A stretch of DNA of 64,000 nt from contig NVVW01000003.1 of the NCBI GenBank assembly GCA_002733505.1, forward strand, positions 24,446 to 88,445. Direction: 5' to 3'. The number at the start of each line of letters is the position of its first letter. The first letter of the stretch is position 1. The translations under genes were made by a program, and so were the position numbers. Positions 37,675 through 47,980 of this stretch are shown piece after piece. The DNA is from Methylophaga sp. Its GTDB lineage: Bacteria; Pseudomonadota; Gammaproteobacteria; Nitrosococcales; Methylophagaceae. The notes under the pieces were generated by a model, which did not search any database, had not been told where the DNA came from, and worked only from the letters and a program-made list of their open reading frames with translations.

Positions 37675-39620
37675 GCCGCTGAGGGCTCCTTGACCAAAAT
37701 AGATGTAGCCAACGGCAGTGTTAAGTATATAGTTGTCCCATCCTCTGGGGAAGAGTTAATGGTTAACTTGCCGTTAATACGGTGGGTGCGTTCTTTCATA
37801 ATACGTAAACCGACATGTGTTTCACCGGCATCTTTATTACTGTCGAAACCAATACCATCATCGTGGATGATTAACTGGCACTCACTGCCGTGATATAGCT
37901 GAACATCAACATGGCTGGCTTTTGAATGTTTGCGAATATTAGAGAGACATTCATGCAGAATATGTAACGCTTGCAGTATTATCTCAGGTTGAAAGCTTAA
38001 TGAATTCCCTTCAAATTCATAGTGCGTTTTAATCTCCGTTTGACCTTCAAACTTCTCTAATGCACTACGGATAGCAACATCAATATCACCATGTTCTATT
38101 CTAGTGCGGAAATGGACTAATAATTCACGCACATCATCATAACTCTCTTGGATACCTTCTTTAATCTGAGACAAAGTGCTGTCTATGCGTGAAGCTTCAC
38201 CTTTGCGAAGTGCATCTTGTAATAACTGTACTTGAATGTTCAAAAAAGCAAGCGATTGGGCGATACTATCGTGTAATTCTTGTGCCAATAGATTACGTTC
38301 TTCTGAGATTGCCAGCTCTTTTTCACGATCGACAAAAAGTTGATTTTCAATAGCTGAGCCAAGATGTTGGCACACTGTTTCTAGTAATTTTACTTCTGAT
38401 CTCGGTAGCACTCGTGGCTGATGAAAGAATAAGTTAAATACGCCAATTACCTTTTTTCTGGCTTTAACGGGCACAGATACTACGCCATGAAAACCTTCAT
38501 CCTTGCAGAGTTGTTTTGAAAGCAAGCCACCGTCTTTTAGTGGAACAGTATTACAGCTAATGGCATGATCATTACTGATCGTTTTTCCACATAAACATTC
38601 ATCACATTGTAGCTGATTCTCTTTATTTATAAATTCTTCAGACAGACCTAAACCCGCAATAATAGGAATGGTTGAGCCTTTAGGATCAACAAGCCTAACC
38701 ATGCCTGCTGGCGCATCAAATAACTCCACCATTTTATGAAGCACAACATCACACAGCACATTTGTAGCGGGTGCGGTATTTACAAATGCAGCAGTATCAT
38801 AAAGTGCTGCTAGCTCCCGGCTTTTTAATTCTAAGATATGCGTTTTAGTTCGAATACGATCTTCAAGCGTGGCATAGAGTTCTTGTAATTGTTTAACCAT
38901 ATGGTTAAAGCCGTCAGCTAAATCACCTAATTCATCATGACTGGTCACAGGCAGGCGAATACTGAAATCTCCCTGTCCCATAATGTCCAGACCTTCTTTT
39001 AGTCGTCGAACGGGGGTGATAACCATTTTGGTAAACAATGAAAGCAATAATATGGTGCCTATAAATGCTAATCCAACTAGTCCATTTTGAAAAGTACGTA
39101 GTAGCCTGGTAGATTTTGCTTGGCTGTTTTCCACCATCATCACCAACTTATCTATACCAGCCACAAATTTTCTTAATTCACCATGGTATTCTTTTAATAA
39201 TAACGATGCTTTTTGTTGATTGGTTTCATTTAAAATTGCCGTAACAGTAGGCTTATTTTGTTGATACCATGTTTGCTGTATTTTTGCTAAGGCTAGACGG
39301 ATATCGGTGTCTTTTGGTAATAATAATGGGCGTGATGAATCACCCTTTTCCAAAAGGGTCAAGGTTTGTTCAAATTGCTGGATCAGCTGGTCAATCTCAG
39401 TCGTTAATGCATCAGAGGGGTGGTCAATATGTTGTGCTAACAAAAAACCAATCTGGTAAGAACGCATACGCTCACTACCTGCATCGTTGATTGCAGCACC
39501 ACCGCCTTCTAAGCGTCTAGAAACATATAAGGTTGAGGCAATGGCCACAAAGGCGATAACAAAATACACTAGCAATAAGGTAGTGATTTTTTGTTGAATT
39601 GTTAGCGTAGAAAGCTTCAA
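37671..39620 (-). CDS. narX: Nitrate/nitrite sensor histidine kinase
   Basis: 649 residues. N-terminal helix, then a periplasmic ligand region with the P-box around residues 41-58 (GAAINDAGSERMRSYQIG), which binds nitrate. The second helix (about 180-200) leads to a HAMP domain, a GAF-like segment with a cysteine cluster (CDECLCGKTISNDHAISC), and an HPK7 transmitter (RNLLAQELHDSIAQSLAFLN with the phospho-His) and ATPase domain. It starts with TTG at 39620 behind GGAGAAGAG. It is probably cotranscribed with the kinase/phosphatase gene 81 bases upstream. Confidence 0.93.
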   Translation of the reverse strand: MKLSTLTIQQKITTLLLVYFVIAFVAIASTLYVSRRLEGGGAAINDAGSERMRSYQIGFLLAQHIDHPSDALTTEIDQLIQQFEQTLTLLEKGDSSRPLLLPKDTDIRLALAKIQQTWYQQNKPTVTAILNETNQQKASLLLKEYHGELRKFVAGIDKLVMMVENSQAKSTRLLRTFQNGLVGLAFIGTILLLSLFTKMVITPVRRLKEGLDIMGQGDFSIRLPVTSHDELGDLADGFNHMVKQLQELYATLEDRIRTKTHILELKSRELAALYDTAAFVNTAPATNVLCDVVLHKMVELFDAPAGMVRLVDPKGSTIPIIAGLGLSEEFINKENQLQCDECLCGKTISNDHAISCNTVPLKDGGLLSKQLCKDEGFHGVVSVPVKARKKVIGVFNLFFHQPRVLPRSEVKLLETVCQHLGSAIENQLFVDREKELAISEERNLLAQELHDSIAQSLAFLNIQVQLLQDALRKGEASRIDSTLSQIKEGIQESYDDVRELLVHFRTRIEHGDIDVAIRSALEKFEGQTEIKTHYEFEGNSLSFQPEIILQALHILHECLSNIRKHSKASHVDVQLYHGSECQLIIHDDGIGFDSNKDAGETHVGLRIMKERTHRINGKLTINSSPEDGTTIYLTLPLATSILVKEPSAA

Positions 39621-39701
39621 AAGCTAATTTACTCTTCTCCGGATTAAGCGCCTAGTGTAAGACGAAATGCTATTTATTTCATCTATTTTTATTTTGAACG
39701 G

Positions 39702-41426
39702 TTAAGGTAACAGCAAGATCATAATAATGATAGTGAGGATAAATGAAACACTTTTCCAGAAAAGTACGGGATTGCGCTCCATCAAAGGCGGAGCTGTCTT
39801 AGTTAAAAATTCTTTATTGGGGTGGCGCAGATCAAACATAAACTCGGATAATTCTTCATAACGTTTATAAGGATCTGGCTGCAGTGCTTTTTTGAGTGTG
39901 TAATCAATCCAAACGGGGATTTCACGATCATCATCTAATACGGATGCATAGTTTAGTTTTTTTTGTGCTGAACGTGTTCTAGCTTGTGATACCTGAACGC
40001 CATAGGGCAGTTTTCCTTGTGATAACATTTGATAGGTAATGACAGCTAAAGAAAATAAATCTGAACGCGATGAACCGCTTTCACCTAAAAAATACTCTGG
40101 CGCAGTATATTGTTCTGTCCCCAATATATCAGCATGCTCTATTGGGGTAGAAATTTCATCAATCCCCGCCACTTTAGTGGCGCCAAAATCAATGATTTTC
40201 ACTGTACCGGTGTTATCGATCATAATATTTTCAGGTCTTAAATCTTGATGCAACATTTCAAGTCGATGAAATGCTAATAGACCTTTAGATATTTGTTCGA
40301 CAATTCCTCGAACCGTTTCTACATCAGGTTTTGGGTTATCCCTCATCCATTGAGTCAATGTTTGGCCTTCAATGAATTCCATCACAATATAAAGGTAATT
40401 GCGTTTGCGAGACTGTGAGCAAGGTTTCAAAACATAAGGGCTATTAATACGCCGGGCAATCCACTCTTCCATTAAAAAACGCTCTAAATAAGCGGGATCA
40501 CCCTGCAGATCAATAGATGGCGTTTTAATAACAAGCTGAATATTGGTTTTATTATCTACGGCGAGATAAACATGACTACGGCTAGAGGCGTGCAGGCTTC
40601 TAATAATGGTATAACCATCAAATTCTGCTCGTGCCTCTAATACGGGGGGGAAGGGCAGTTCGGTAAGTTGCTGGTGGATTTCTGTGGCATCTTGATCTGG
40701 TAAGTCATTGATCTTAACTATCTGAATGGTCAGATTATCAGTGCTGCCTTGTGAGTATGCTTCATCAGCAATAGTTTTAGCGGCCGCATCTAAATGTGCA
40801 TCATGTGAGTGGATAGTATCGATGATAAAATCTGAGCTGGCATATTCATATACGCCATCAGTCGCCAATATAAATATATCGTCTTTTTCGACGTGTAACA
40901 TTTGGTAATCAATTTCAAATTTTTGATTGATCCCTAAAGCGCGGCTTAAATAGCTTTTATCTTCTGACACCCACAAGCGATGATCATGGGTTAATTTTTC
41001 GAGTTCATTATTGCGTAGGCGATAGATCCGCGTGTCACCAATATGAAACAAATGTGCAGAGGTCGACTTGATCACTACCGCGCTAAAGGTGCAGACATAG
41101 CCTTTATCTTTATTATAGCGGTGATGGCTTTTTTGAGATTGAGAATAGAGCCAAGAATTGGTTGCGGTGAGTACGCGATGGGCAGATTTTTTGACGGACC
41201 ATGCCTCAGACGTACAAAAATAATCTTCTAAAAAACCACGCACACTGGCTTCACTGGCAATTTGGCTAACATGGCTACTGCTAATGCCATCGGCTAGCGC
41301 AATAGCAACACCTTTGGAGGTCAGTAAAGGCTCTCTAGGTATAGAAACACCATGGAAATCCTGATTGATTTGCTTGCGCCCTTTATCGGAATACTGCCCG
41401 ATGGCAATGTTTAATGAGTTTGACAT
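39702..41426 (-). CDS. Bifunctional PP2C phosphatase / Ser-Thr protein kinase
   Basis: 574-residue fusion. The PP2C phosphatase domain spans about residues 5-240 (ALADGISSSHVSQIAS, FHIGDTRIYRL, ILATDGVYEY, GSTDNLTIQIV, all metal-binding motifs present). The eukaryotic-type kinase domain spans about 265-530 (LHQDLRPENIMI catalytic loop, IIDFGATKVAG). A C-terminal helix (SVSFILTIIIMILLLP) anchors it. The loop reads HQDLRPEN where most kinases have HRDLKPEN, keeping the catalytic Asp and Asn. In Pseudomonas aeruginosa a similar fusion sits next to nitrate assimilation genes (knowledge); here it lies between a FocA/NirC channel and narXL. A MITE ends next to its start codon. Confidence 0.9.
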   Translation of the reverse strand: MSNSLNIAIGQYSDKGRKQINQDFHGVSIPREPLLTSKGVAIALADGISSSHVSQIASEASVRGFLEDYFCTSEAWSVKKSAHRVLTATNSWLYSQSQKSHHRYNKDKGYVCTFSAVVIKSTSAHLFHIGDTRIYRLRNNELEKLTHDHRLWVSEDKSYLSRALGINQKFEIDYQMLHVEKDDIFILATDGVYEYASSDFIIDTIHSHDAHLDAAAKTIADEAYSQGSTDNLTIQIVKINDLPDQDATEIHQQLTELPFPPVLEARAEFDGYTIIRSLHASSRSHVYLAVDNKTNIQLVIKTPSIDLQGDPAYLERFLMEEWIARRINSPYVLKPCSQSRKRNYLYIVMEFIEGQTLTQWMRDNPKPDVETVRGIVEQISKGLLAFHRLEMLHQDLRPENIMIDNTGTVKIIDFGATKVAGIDEISTPIEHADILGTEQYTAPEYFLGESGSSRSDLFSLAVITYQMLSQGKLPYGVQVSQARTRSAQKKLNYASVLDDDREIPVWIDYTLKKALQPDPYKRYEELSEFMFDLRHPNKEFLTKTAPPLMERNPVLFWKSVSFILTIIIMILLLP

Positions 41427-41427
41427 G

Positions 41428-41592
41428 TATATACCCGTTATTATTCAAGTTGCAGAATTTTAGCACACATACTGAATGCGCCCTCTTCGTTATAATAGTG
41501 AGCAATAGAGCGACTATTACATCACTATTATGCCTTGATGACACACCCATTATGAGCACTAAAAAACCGCAACTTGAATAATAACGGGTATA
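41428..41592. repeat. MITE-like repeat, type C, ending at a start codon
   Basis: Element of about 165 bases with 24-base near-perfect inverted ends (TATACCCGTTATTATTCAAG at the left, complementary sequence at the right ending CGGGTATA) and an inner AATAGTGA hairpin. Its left end stops one or two bases before the ATG of the PP2C/kinase gene, so it supplies that gene's 5' leader. It shares end motifs with the other elements but not the interior. Confidence 0.8.
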
Positions 41593-41598
41593 AACAGC

Positions 41599-41621
41599 CT
41601 CTGCTCTATTGAGGAGCAGAG
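41599..41621 (-). terminator. Hairpin after the FocA/NirC channel gene
   Basis: CTCTGCTC and GAGCAGAG form an 8-bp stem, 13 bases past the channel's stop codon. Only a weak T-rich tail follows (GCTGTTTAT), so termination may be partial and the kinase gene may be reached by read-through. Confidence 0.55.
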
Positions 41622-41633
41622 ACTATTATAATA

Positions 41634-42446
41634 TTATTTCAAATTACGACTAGCACTTGTTCTTACATGGGTGTAATACAAGGGCAAACCAACAAACACT
41701 AACCCACCCACCAGATTTCCTAATATCGTGGGTACCTCATTCCAAATCAAATAGTCTGCAATGGTAAAGTCACCGCCCATGATCATTGAAAAGGGGAATA
41801 AAAACATATTGACGATTGAATGCTCAAACTGCATGTAAAAGAACAGCATAATAGGCATCCACATTGCTGCCATTTTACCCGTTGCAGAGGTGGAAATCAT
41901 CGCACCGACCACACCCATTGATACCATCCAGTTACACAACACACCGCGCAGAAAGATAGTGATCCAGCCACCTAATCCCTGTTCTTTATAGCCTAAGGTT
42001 CTGGCTTCACCAATATGGCTTACCTTATCAGCAACTGCGCCGCCATCAATATTGTATCCATAGGTAAAGACAAAAGACATGATAAAGGCTACGGTTAACG
42101 CACCCCCTAAGTTACCTAAAAACACCAATCCCCAGTTTCGTAATACTTGATTAACGGTTACACCGGGTCTTTTATCAAGCAGGGCAAGCGGCACTAGTGT
42201 GAACACGCCCGTTAATAAGTCAAACTTCATTAAATACAGCATAATAAAGCCAACAGGGAATAACACTGCACCCAGCAGGAAGGAGCCGGTTTGTACGGCA
42301 ACGGTGATAGCAAAAACAGCAGCAAGTGCCAGTATTGCCCCCGCCATAAAGGCACGAATTAAGGTGTCACTGGTGGACATATAGACTTTGGATTCACCGG
42401 CATCCACCATTTTTGTTACAAATTCTGTTGGTTCTAAATAAGACAT
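41634..42446 (-). CDS. Formate/nitrite transporter (FocA/NirC family)
   Basis: 270-residue pentameric channel-type protein with six hydrophobic helices. Family elements: AGAILALAAVFAITVAVQTG, FVLTxGN-like FLGNLGGAL, VLCNWMVSMGV (the CNW(L/M) helix break) and NEVPTILGNLVGGLVFVGLPLY near the C-terminus. The nitrate respiration context favours nitrite transport over formate (inference). The start ATG has AGAGAG upstream. The gene is first of a run toward the kinase and narXL. Confidence 0.9.
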   Translation of the reverse strand: MSYLEPTEFVTKMVDAGESKVYMSTSDTLIRAFMAGAILALAAVFAITVAVQTGSFLLGAVLFPVGFIMLYLMKFDLLTGVFTLVPLALLDKRPGVTVNQVLRNWGLVFLGNLGGALTVAFIMSFVFTYGYNIDGGAVADKVSHIGEARTLGYKEQGLGGWITIFLRGVLCNWMVSMGVVGAMISTSATGKMAAMWMPIMLFFYMQFEHSIVNMFLFPFSMIMGGDFTIADYLIWNEVPTILGNLVGGLVFVGLPLYYTHVRTSASRNLK

Positions 42447-42485
42447 AGTTTTCTCTCTTTAAGCTATAAATTTCTAGACATGTTG

Positions 42486-42649
42486 ATATACCCGTAATCA
42501 TTCAATCTGTAAATTTCAGGCCAAAAGCTAGAAAACCAGCCCTTCGTTACAATGTTTGATAAGGGCTAGCCATTACCTGCACATTGCGCCTTGTTCTGGC
42601 TTCCTATTTTTACCCTGAATCTTCACACATTGAATGAGCACGGGTATAC
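42486..42649. repeat. MITE-like repeat, type B copy 1
   Basis: About 164 bases between the FocA/NirC gene and the VC0807 gene. It starts ATATACCCGTAATCATTCAA and ends CACGGGTATA. The interior (CATTACCTGCACATTGCGCC) is shared nearly word for word with 46441-46607 and 52472-52636. The remaining 150 bases of this gap, up to 42798, hold no gene I can support. Confidence 0.85.
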
Positions 42650-42798
42650 ATGCATAATTAGCTTAGTTACAATAATTATGCCAAGAGATAACTGCTTTAA
42701 AAACAATTAGATAGGGTGGTTTCCAAGCGGGGTGTCACTGGGTTCGCACCACTTAGGCGCGGCAAGTCTTTACGACGCACATAAATAGGGCGGTTTAT

Positions 42799-43512
42799 CT
42801 AAGATTTTTCCGGTACATGGATAATTTCTTCTAGGGTGAAGCCAGTAATGCCATTAATTGTACGCCATAGGTAATAAAAAATAACCATCATCATTATCAT
42901 TGATGGAATCGCAATCACCGGATAGCTTAGTAGCGTCATCTGCCCAAGTTGCTCATTAAACTCTTCACTTCCTGACGGACTGGTGACAATCCATTTGGCG
43001 AGAATATAATTCATTACCGATGAAAAGAAAAAGGTGCCAGCCAGAAAATAGGTCGCTTTCATTAAACGCGATTCAAATGCTGAGGTTTTTCCTAGCTCCT
43101 CAAGTTTTTGGTCGATCTTGTCGACATTTAAAACCTTGGGGTTATACAGCAAGGTTTTGACCAATGGATAACGTGTTTGAGTCGAAATCAATACGGCGAG
43201 GCCAATTATGCCTGGAATGGCGGCTTCTTTAATTGCCAGCCATTTGGTATCAAGCTCAAATAGACCAATGCCGCCAGTCAGCAATACACTGATCAAACCT
43301 AGTAACGCAATAAAATTAAACTTTCGATATTTTATCAGCTCAAAAAGCCCCCAGCCTATCGGAAAGGCTAACGCGGTAATCAACGCGCCACTAGCACCCA
43401 GATCACTTTCACCACTGAACTTCATTAAAATGACCGAAGGAATGACGATACTGACCAGCAGGTCAATAAACGGTCGTGGTTTATGTTCTGGTATTTTGGC
43501 TGAATTGTTCAT
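42799..43512 (-). CDS. VC0807-family multi-helix membrane protein
   Basis: 237 residues with about six hydrophobic segments. FIDLLVSIVIPSVILMKFSGESDLGASGALITALAFPIGWGLFELIKYR is typical of the family. The sequence around LLYNPKVLNVDKIDQKLEELG is a soluble loop. No function is established for these proteins. It lies between a MITE and pyk, with its own likely promoter, and the surrounding genes give no firm hint. Confidence 0.75.
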   Translation of the reverse strand: MNNSAKIPEHKPRPFIDLLVSIVIPSVILMKFSGESDLGASGALITALAFPIGWGLFELIKYRKFNFIALLGLISVLLTGGIGLFELDTKWLAIKEAAIPGIIGLAVLISTQTRYPLVKTLLYNPKVLNVDKIDQKLEELGKTSAFESRLMKATYFLAGTFFFSSVMNYILAKWIVTSPSGSEEFNEQLGQMTLLSYPVIAIPSMIMMMVIFYYLWRTINGITGFTLEEIIHVPEKS

Positions 43513-43704
43513 AAAGTCTTTCTCATTTTGTTATGTTTTTAATATCCATGGCTGAAGATTTAGGGATCTCGCAAATCTCTAAGGTGCCACCTTGAAAAAT
43601 ACCGCCCTCTCTAGTTCCATTAAAGAAAGATTCCCTGTGAGTGGACGATCAAACTTAAACCGCTACGAGATATTTTAAAGGGGTAGTTTTTTGATTTGCT
43701 TCTG

Positions 43705-45156
43705 TTATGTGTTCTCAGGCGCTACCATATCACCAACCCGAACTAATTTCAGCGTATTGGTGCTGTCTCGCTCTTCTAAATCACCTTTAGTAATGATGAC
43801 CATATCGCCATCACGGACAACACCGCAGCGTTGCAATTCGTCAACAATATCTTTGTTTAGCGAGGCATGGCTATCGTGATTTATGGTAAAGCTAATGGGA
43901 TAGACACCACGGAACAGGGTGACTTTGCGCCGTGTTGCTACATGGGGTGTTAAGGCAAAAATAGGTATGCCAGAGCTGATCCGCGACATCCAAAGTGGTG
44001 TAGTGCCACTTTCGGTTAATGCGGCAATGACTTTTACATTGAGATGATTCGCCAGATACATCGCGCCCATCGCAATGGCCTCATCCATACGTTCAAAATG
44101 TGAATCCATACGATGCCGTGATACTCGAATTTCACGTTGCTGTTCTGTCTCAAGACAAATACGGTCAACCGCTTCGATAACAGCAACGGGATATTTGCCT
44201 ACCGCTGTTTCACCCGATAACATCACCGCATCGGTGCCATCTAATACCGCATTGGCAACATCAAACACTTCTGCACGAGTGGGGATGGCATTGGTAATCA
44301 TTGATTCCATCATTTGAGTTGCAGTGATAACAGCACGATTGAGCTGCCTCGCCCGAGTGATAATTTTCTTTTGGACAGGGGGTAAGGCGGCATCGCCTAT
44401 TTCAACACCTAAATCACCACGTGCCACCATAACTGCATCAGATGCTAGGATAATTTCATCCAGCACATCAAGTGCTTCAGCACGCTCAATTTTGGCAATA
44501 ATGCCACCTTGCCCACCGGCATCACGTAATAACTGACGGGCATAGTTAATATCTTCTGCTGAGCGTGGAAAAGAAATAGCAACGTAATCAGCCTGCATTT
44601 CTGCAGCTGTAATAATGTCCGCTTTATCTTTTGGGGTCAGTGCATCGGCTGATAAACCGCCACCTTGTCGATTGATGCCTTTGTTATTTGAAAGGTAGCC
44701 CCCTACCACTACGCGACAAGTAATGCGCTGCTCTTTAACCTGATCAACCCACAATACAACACGCCCATCATCCAGCAATAAAGTATCACCACGTTTTACA
44801 TCGTGTGGCAATTGTTTGTAGTCAATACCTATCTGATCAATATCGCCGATATCTGAATCAAGATCAGCATCTAAAACAAATTGTGCACCTTCTTCAAGAA
44901 ACACTTTTCCTGCTGAAAATTTCGCAATTCGAATTTTTGGCCCTTGCATATCGGCAAGCACACCAACTTGACGACCATAAGCACGAGCACGATTTCGCAC
45001 GGTTTCAGCAAGCGCAACATGTTCTTTGGGATCACCATGAGAAAAGTTAAGCCGCACCACATCAACACCCGCCTCAATGATGGCATCGATAACTTCAGGC
45101 GTATTAGTTGCCGGCCCTAAGGTAGCAATGATTTTGGTTCTTCTTCTTACCGTCAA
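43705..45156 (-). CDS. pyk: Pyruvate kinase
   Basis: Converts phosphoenolpyruvate and ADP to pyruvate and ATP. At 483 residues it is the type II length. RRTKIIATLGPATNTPEVI at the N-terminus, the active-site signature IIAKIERAEAL (about residue 220), MVARGDLGVEIG and VITATQMMESMI are all present. The start is TTG 45156, with AAGGA 8 bases upstream and the conserved MTVRRRTKI context; an ATG start is not available. It follows pgk by 61 bases in a tkt-gapA-pgk-pyk order. Confidence 0.96.
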   Translation of the reverse strand: MTVRRRTKIIATLGPATNTPEVIDAIIEAGVDVVRLNFSHGDPKEHVALAETVRNRARAYGRQVGVLADMQGPKIRIAKFSAGKVFLEEGAQFVLDADLDSDIGDIDQIGIDYKQLPHDVKRGDTLLLDDGRVVLWVDQVKEQRITCRVVVGGYLSNNKGINRQGGGLSADALTPKDKADIITAAEMQADYVAISFPRSAEDINYARQLLRDAGGQGGIIAKIERAEALDVLDEIILASDAVMVARGDLGVEIGDAALPPVQKKIITRARQLNRAVITATQMMESMITNAIPTRAEVFDVANAVLDGTDAVMLSGETAVGKYPVAVIEAVDRICLETEQQREIRVSRHRMDSHFERMDEAIAMGAMYLANHLNVKVIAALTESGTTPLWMSRISSGIPIFALTPHVATRRKVTLFRGVYPISFTINHDSHASLNKDIVDELQRCGVVRDGDMVIITKGDLEERDSTNTLKLVRVGDMVAPENT

Positions 45157-45217
45157 AACAGTATTCCTTAAAATATGGAGAGGGCGAAAGGGGTGCTATA
45201 TTCAAGTAGTTTAGGCA

Positions 45218-46396
45218 TTAGGCACGTGATTCTAACATAGCTACAGCAGGCAGTTTTTTGCCTTCTAAAAACTCTAAAAAGGCACCGCCACCCGTTGAAA
45301 TATAGGATATATCATCGCTGATATTATATTTAGACACTGCTGCCAAGGTGTCACCGCCGCCAGCGATAGAAAAGGCATCCGATTCTGCAATTGCCATTGC
45401 AATAGCTTTGGTACCCTCGCCAAACTGGTCAAATTCAAATACACCCACCGGGCCATTCCAAACAATGGTACCCGCATTTTTGATGATTTCTGCAAGCTCG
45501 GCTGCTGAGTTAGGACCAATATCAAAGATCATATCGTCATCAGCAACTTGATCTACATTCATTAAGGTATCCTCCGCAGTTTCTGAAAACTCTTTGGCAC
45601 AAACCACATCAGTGGGTACCGGAATATCACTATCGCTTGCCTGAGCTGCTGCGGTTAGTTTTTTACAGGTGTCTATTAAATCAGCTTCGTATAATGACTT
45701 TCCGACATTATGACCTGCCGCTGCAATAAAGGTGTTGGCAATGCCGCCACCGACAATAAGTTGATCAACAATTTTTGATAATGACTCTAACACTGTTAAT
45801 TTGGTTGAAACTTTAGAGCCGCCTACAATGGCTACCATAGGGCGAGCAGGATTATCTAAGGCTTTTCCTAGTGCTTCCAATTCACCTGACAATAAGGGGC
45901 CGGCACAGGCAATAGGCGCATACTTGGCCACACCATGAGTTGAAGCTTGAGCACGATGGGCGGTACCAAATGCGTCCATTACATAAATATCACATAAGCC
46001 TGCCATCCGTTTTGACAAAGCATCATCATCCGCTTTTTCGCCTATATTAAAGCGAACATTTTCACACAAGACAATCTCACCATCATTCATTTTGATGTGA
46101 TCATGCTCTAACCAGTTTTGTTCCAAACGTACGGATTTACCTAATAATGCAGATAAATAATTAGCCACGGGAGCCAGAGAATATTGATGATCAAACTCGC
46201 CTTCTGTTGGTCGGCCAAGATGTGACATGATCATAACCTTAGCGCCTGCTTTTAACGCCATTTTGATGGTGGGCAGTGAGGCGCGAATACGCGTGTCATC
46301 AGTGACTACCCCCGCTTTCAATGGTACATTTAAATCTTGGCGAATTAATACGCGTTTTCCAGCTAAATCTAAGTCAGCCATTTCAATTACAGACAT
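45218..46396 (-). CDS. pgk: Phosphoglycerate kinase
   Basis: Transfers phosphate between 1,3-bisphosphoglycerate and ADP. At 392 residues it is normal length. The signature [16 protein letters not shown] sits near residue 14, the substrate-binding SHLGRPTEG near residue 60, and the nucleotide segment [12 protein letters not shown] near the C-terminus. It works with the neighbouring GAPDH and pyruvate kinase in glycolysis, or with transketolase in the Calvin cycle if RuBisCO exists elsewhere. A MITE separates it from gapA. Confidence 0.97.
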   Translation of the reverse strand: MSVIEMADLDLAGKRVLIRQDLNVPLKAGVVTDDTRIRASLPTIKMALKAGAKVMIMSHLGRPTEGEFDHQYSLAPVANYLSALLGKSVRLEQNWLEHDHIKMNDGEIVLCENVRFNIGEKADDDALSKRMAGLCDIYVMDAFGTAHRAQASTHGVAKYAPIACAGPLLSGELEALGKALDNPARPMVAIVGGSKVSTKLTVLESLSKIVDQLIVGGGIANTFIAAAGHNVGKSLYEADLIDTCKKLTAAAQASDSDIPVPTDVVCAKEFSETAEDTLMNVDQVADDDMIFDIGPNSAAELAEIIKNAGTIVWNGPVGVFEFDQFGEGTKAIAMAIAESDAFSIAGGGDTLAAVSKYNISDDISYISTGGGAFLEFLEGKKLPAVAMLESRA

Positions 46397-46440
46397 ATGA
46401 ATTTCCTCTTATCGTATCGTTTAATTATTACAGTTTGATT

Positions 46441-46607
46441 ATATACCCGCAATCATTCAATCTGTAAATTTCAGACCAAAAGCTAGAAAGCCCCAGCCCT
46501 TCGTTACAATGTTTGATAAGGAACTAGTCATTACCTGCACATTGCGCCTTGTTCTGGCTTCCTATTTTTACCCTGAATCTTCACACATTGAATGATCACG
46601 GGTATAT
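46441..46607. repeat. MITE-like repeat, type B copy 2
   Basis: About 167 bases between pgk and gapA, with the same ends and nearly the same interior as 42486-42649, in the same orientation. It lies downstream of the gapA terminator, so it probably contributes to the pgk leader. No ORF is present. Confidence 0.85.
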
Positions 46608-46630
46608 TCTCAAGTAGTACGAGCATAAAA

Positions 46631-46660
46631 TAAAAAAGCCCCCTTTAAGGAGGCCTTTTA
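46631..46660 (-). terminator. Terminator of gapA
   Basis: On the minus strand AAAAGGCCTCC-TTAAA-GGGGGCTTTTTT makes a GC stem with one bulge followed by a T-run, 17 bases past the gapA stop. It separates gapA from pgk transcriptionally. Confidence 0.85.
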
Positions 46661-46677
46661 TGGTGTCTTCTTTACAA

Positions 46678-47679
<1,002 letters not shown>

Positions 47680-47744
47680 TTAAATTCTCCAAAAGATACC
47701 GCTAAAAGCTAAGATCCCTATTCCAGTTCTTAGCTTTTAAAGGT

Positions 47745-47893
47745 ATATACCGATGATCATTCAAATTACAAAAAAATCCTCGTCACTCCGGTATGCTTTT
47801 AGCCGGGATCTCCGCACAAGCAAGACTCCGGCTAAAAGCATACCGGAGTGACGGAACAGCGAAAATTTACAGATTGAGTGATTACGGGTATAT
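47745..47893. repeat. MITE-like repeat, type A, inverted copy
   Basis: About 149 bases between gapA and tkt. Ends are ATATACCGATGATCATTCAA and GATTACGGGTATAT; the interior palindrome (CCGGTATGCTTTTAGCCGGG and its complement) matches 5793-5950 in the opposite orientation. It fills most of the 304-base gap. Confidence 0.82.
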
Positions 47894-47904
47894 GATACTA
47901 ATTT

Positions 47905-47940
47905 AAGAAACAATGACCAGCGAGCTTTTGCTCGCCGGCC
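47905..47940 (-). terminator. Probable terminator of tkt
   Basis: CCAGCGAGC and GCTCGCCGG form a 9-bp GC-rich stem with a TTTT loop; the minus-strand tail ATTGTTTCTT is moderately T-rich. It lies about 40 bases past the tkt stop. Confidence 0.65.
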
Positions 47941-47980
47941 ACCCTTATTTACTTTGTTATAAAGTGTGTTTTAGAAAAAC

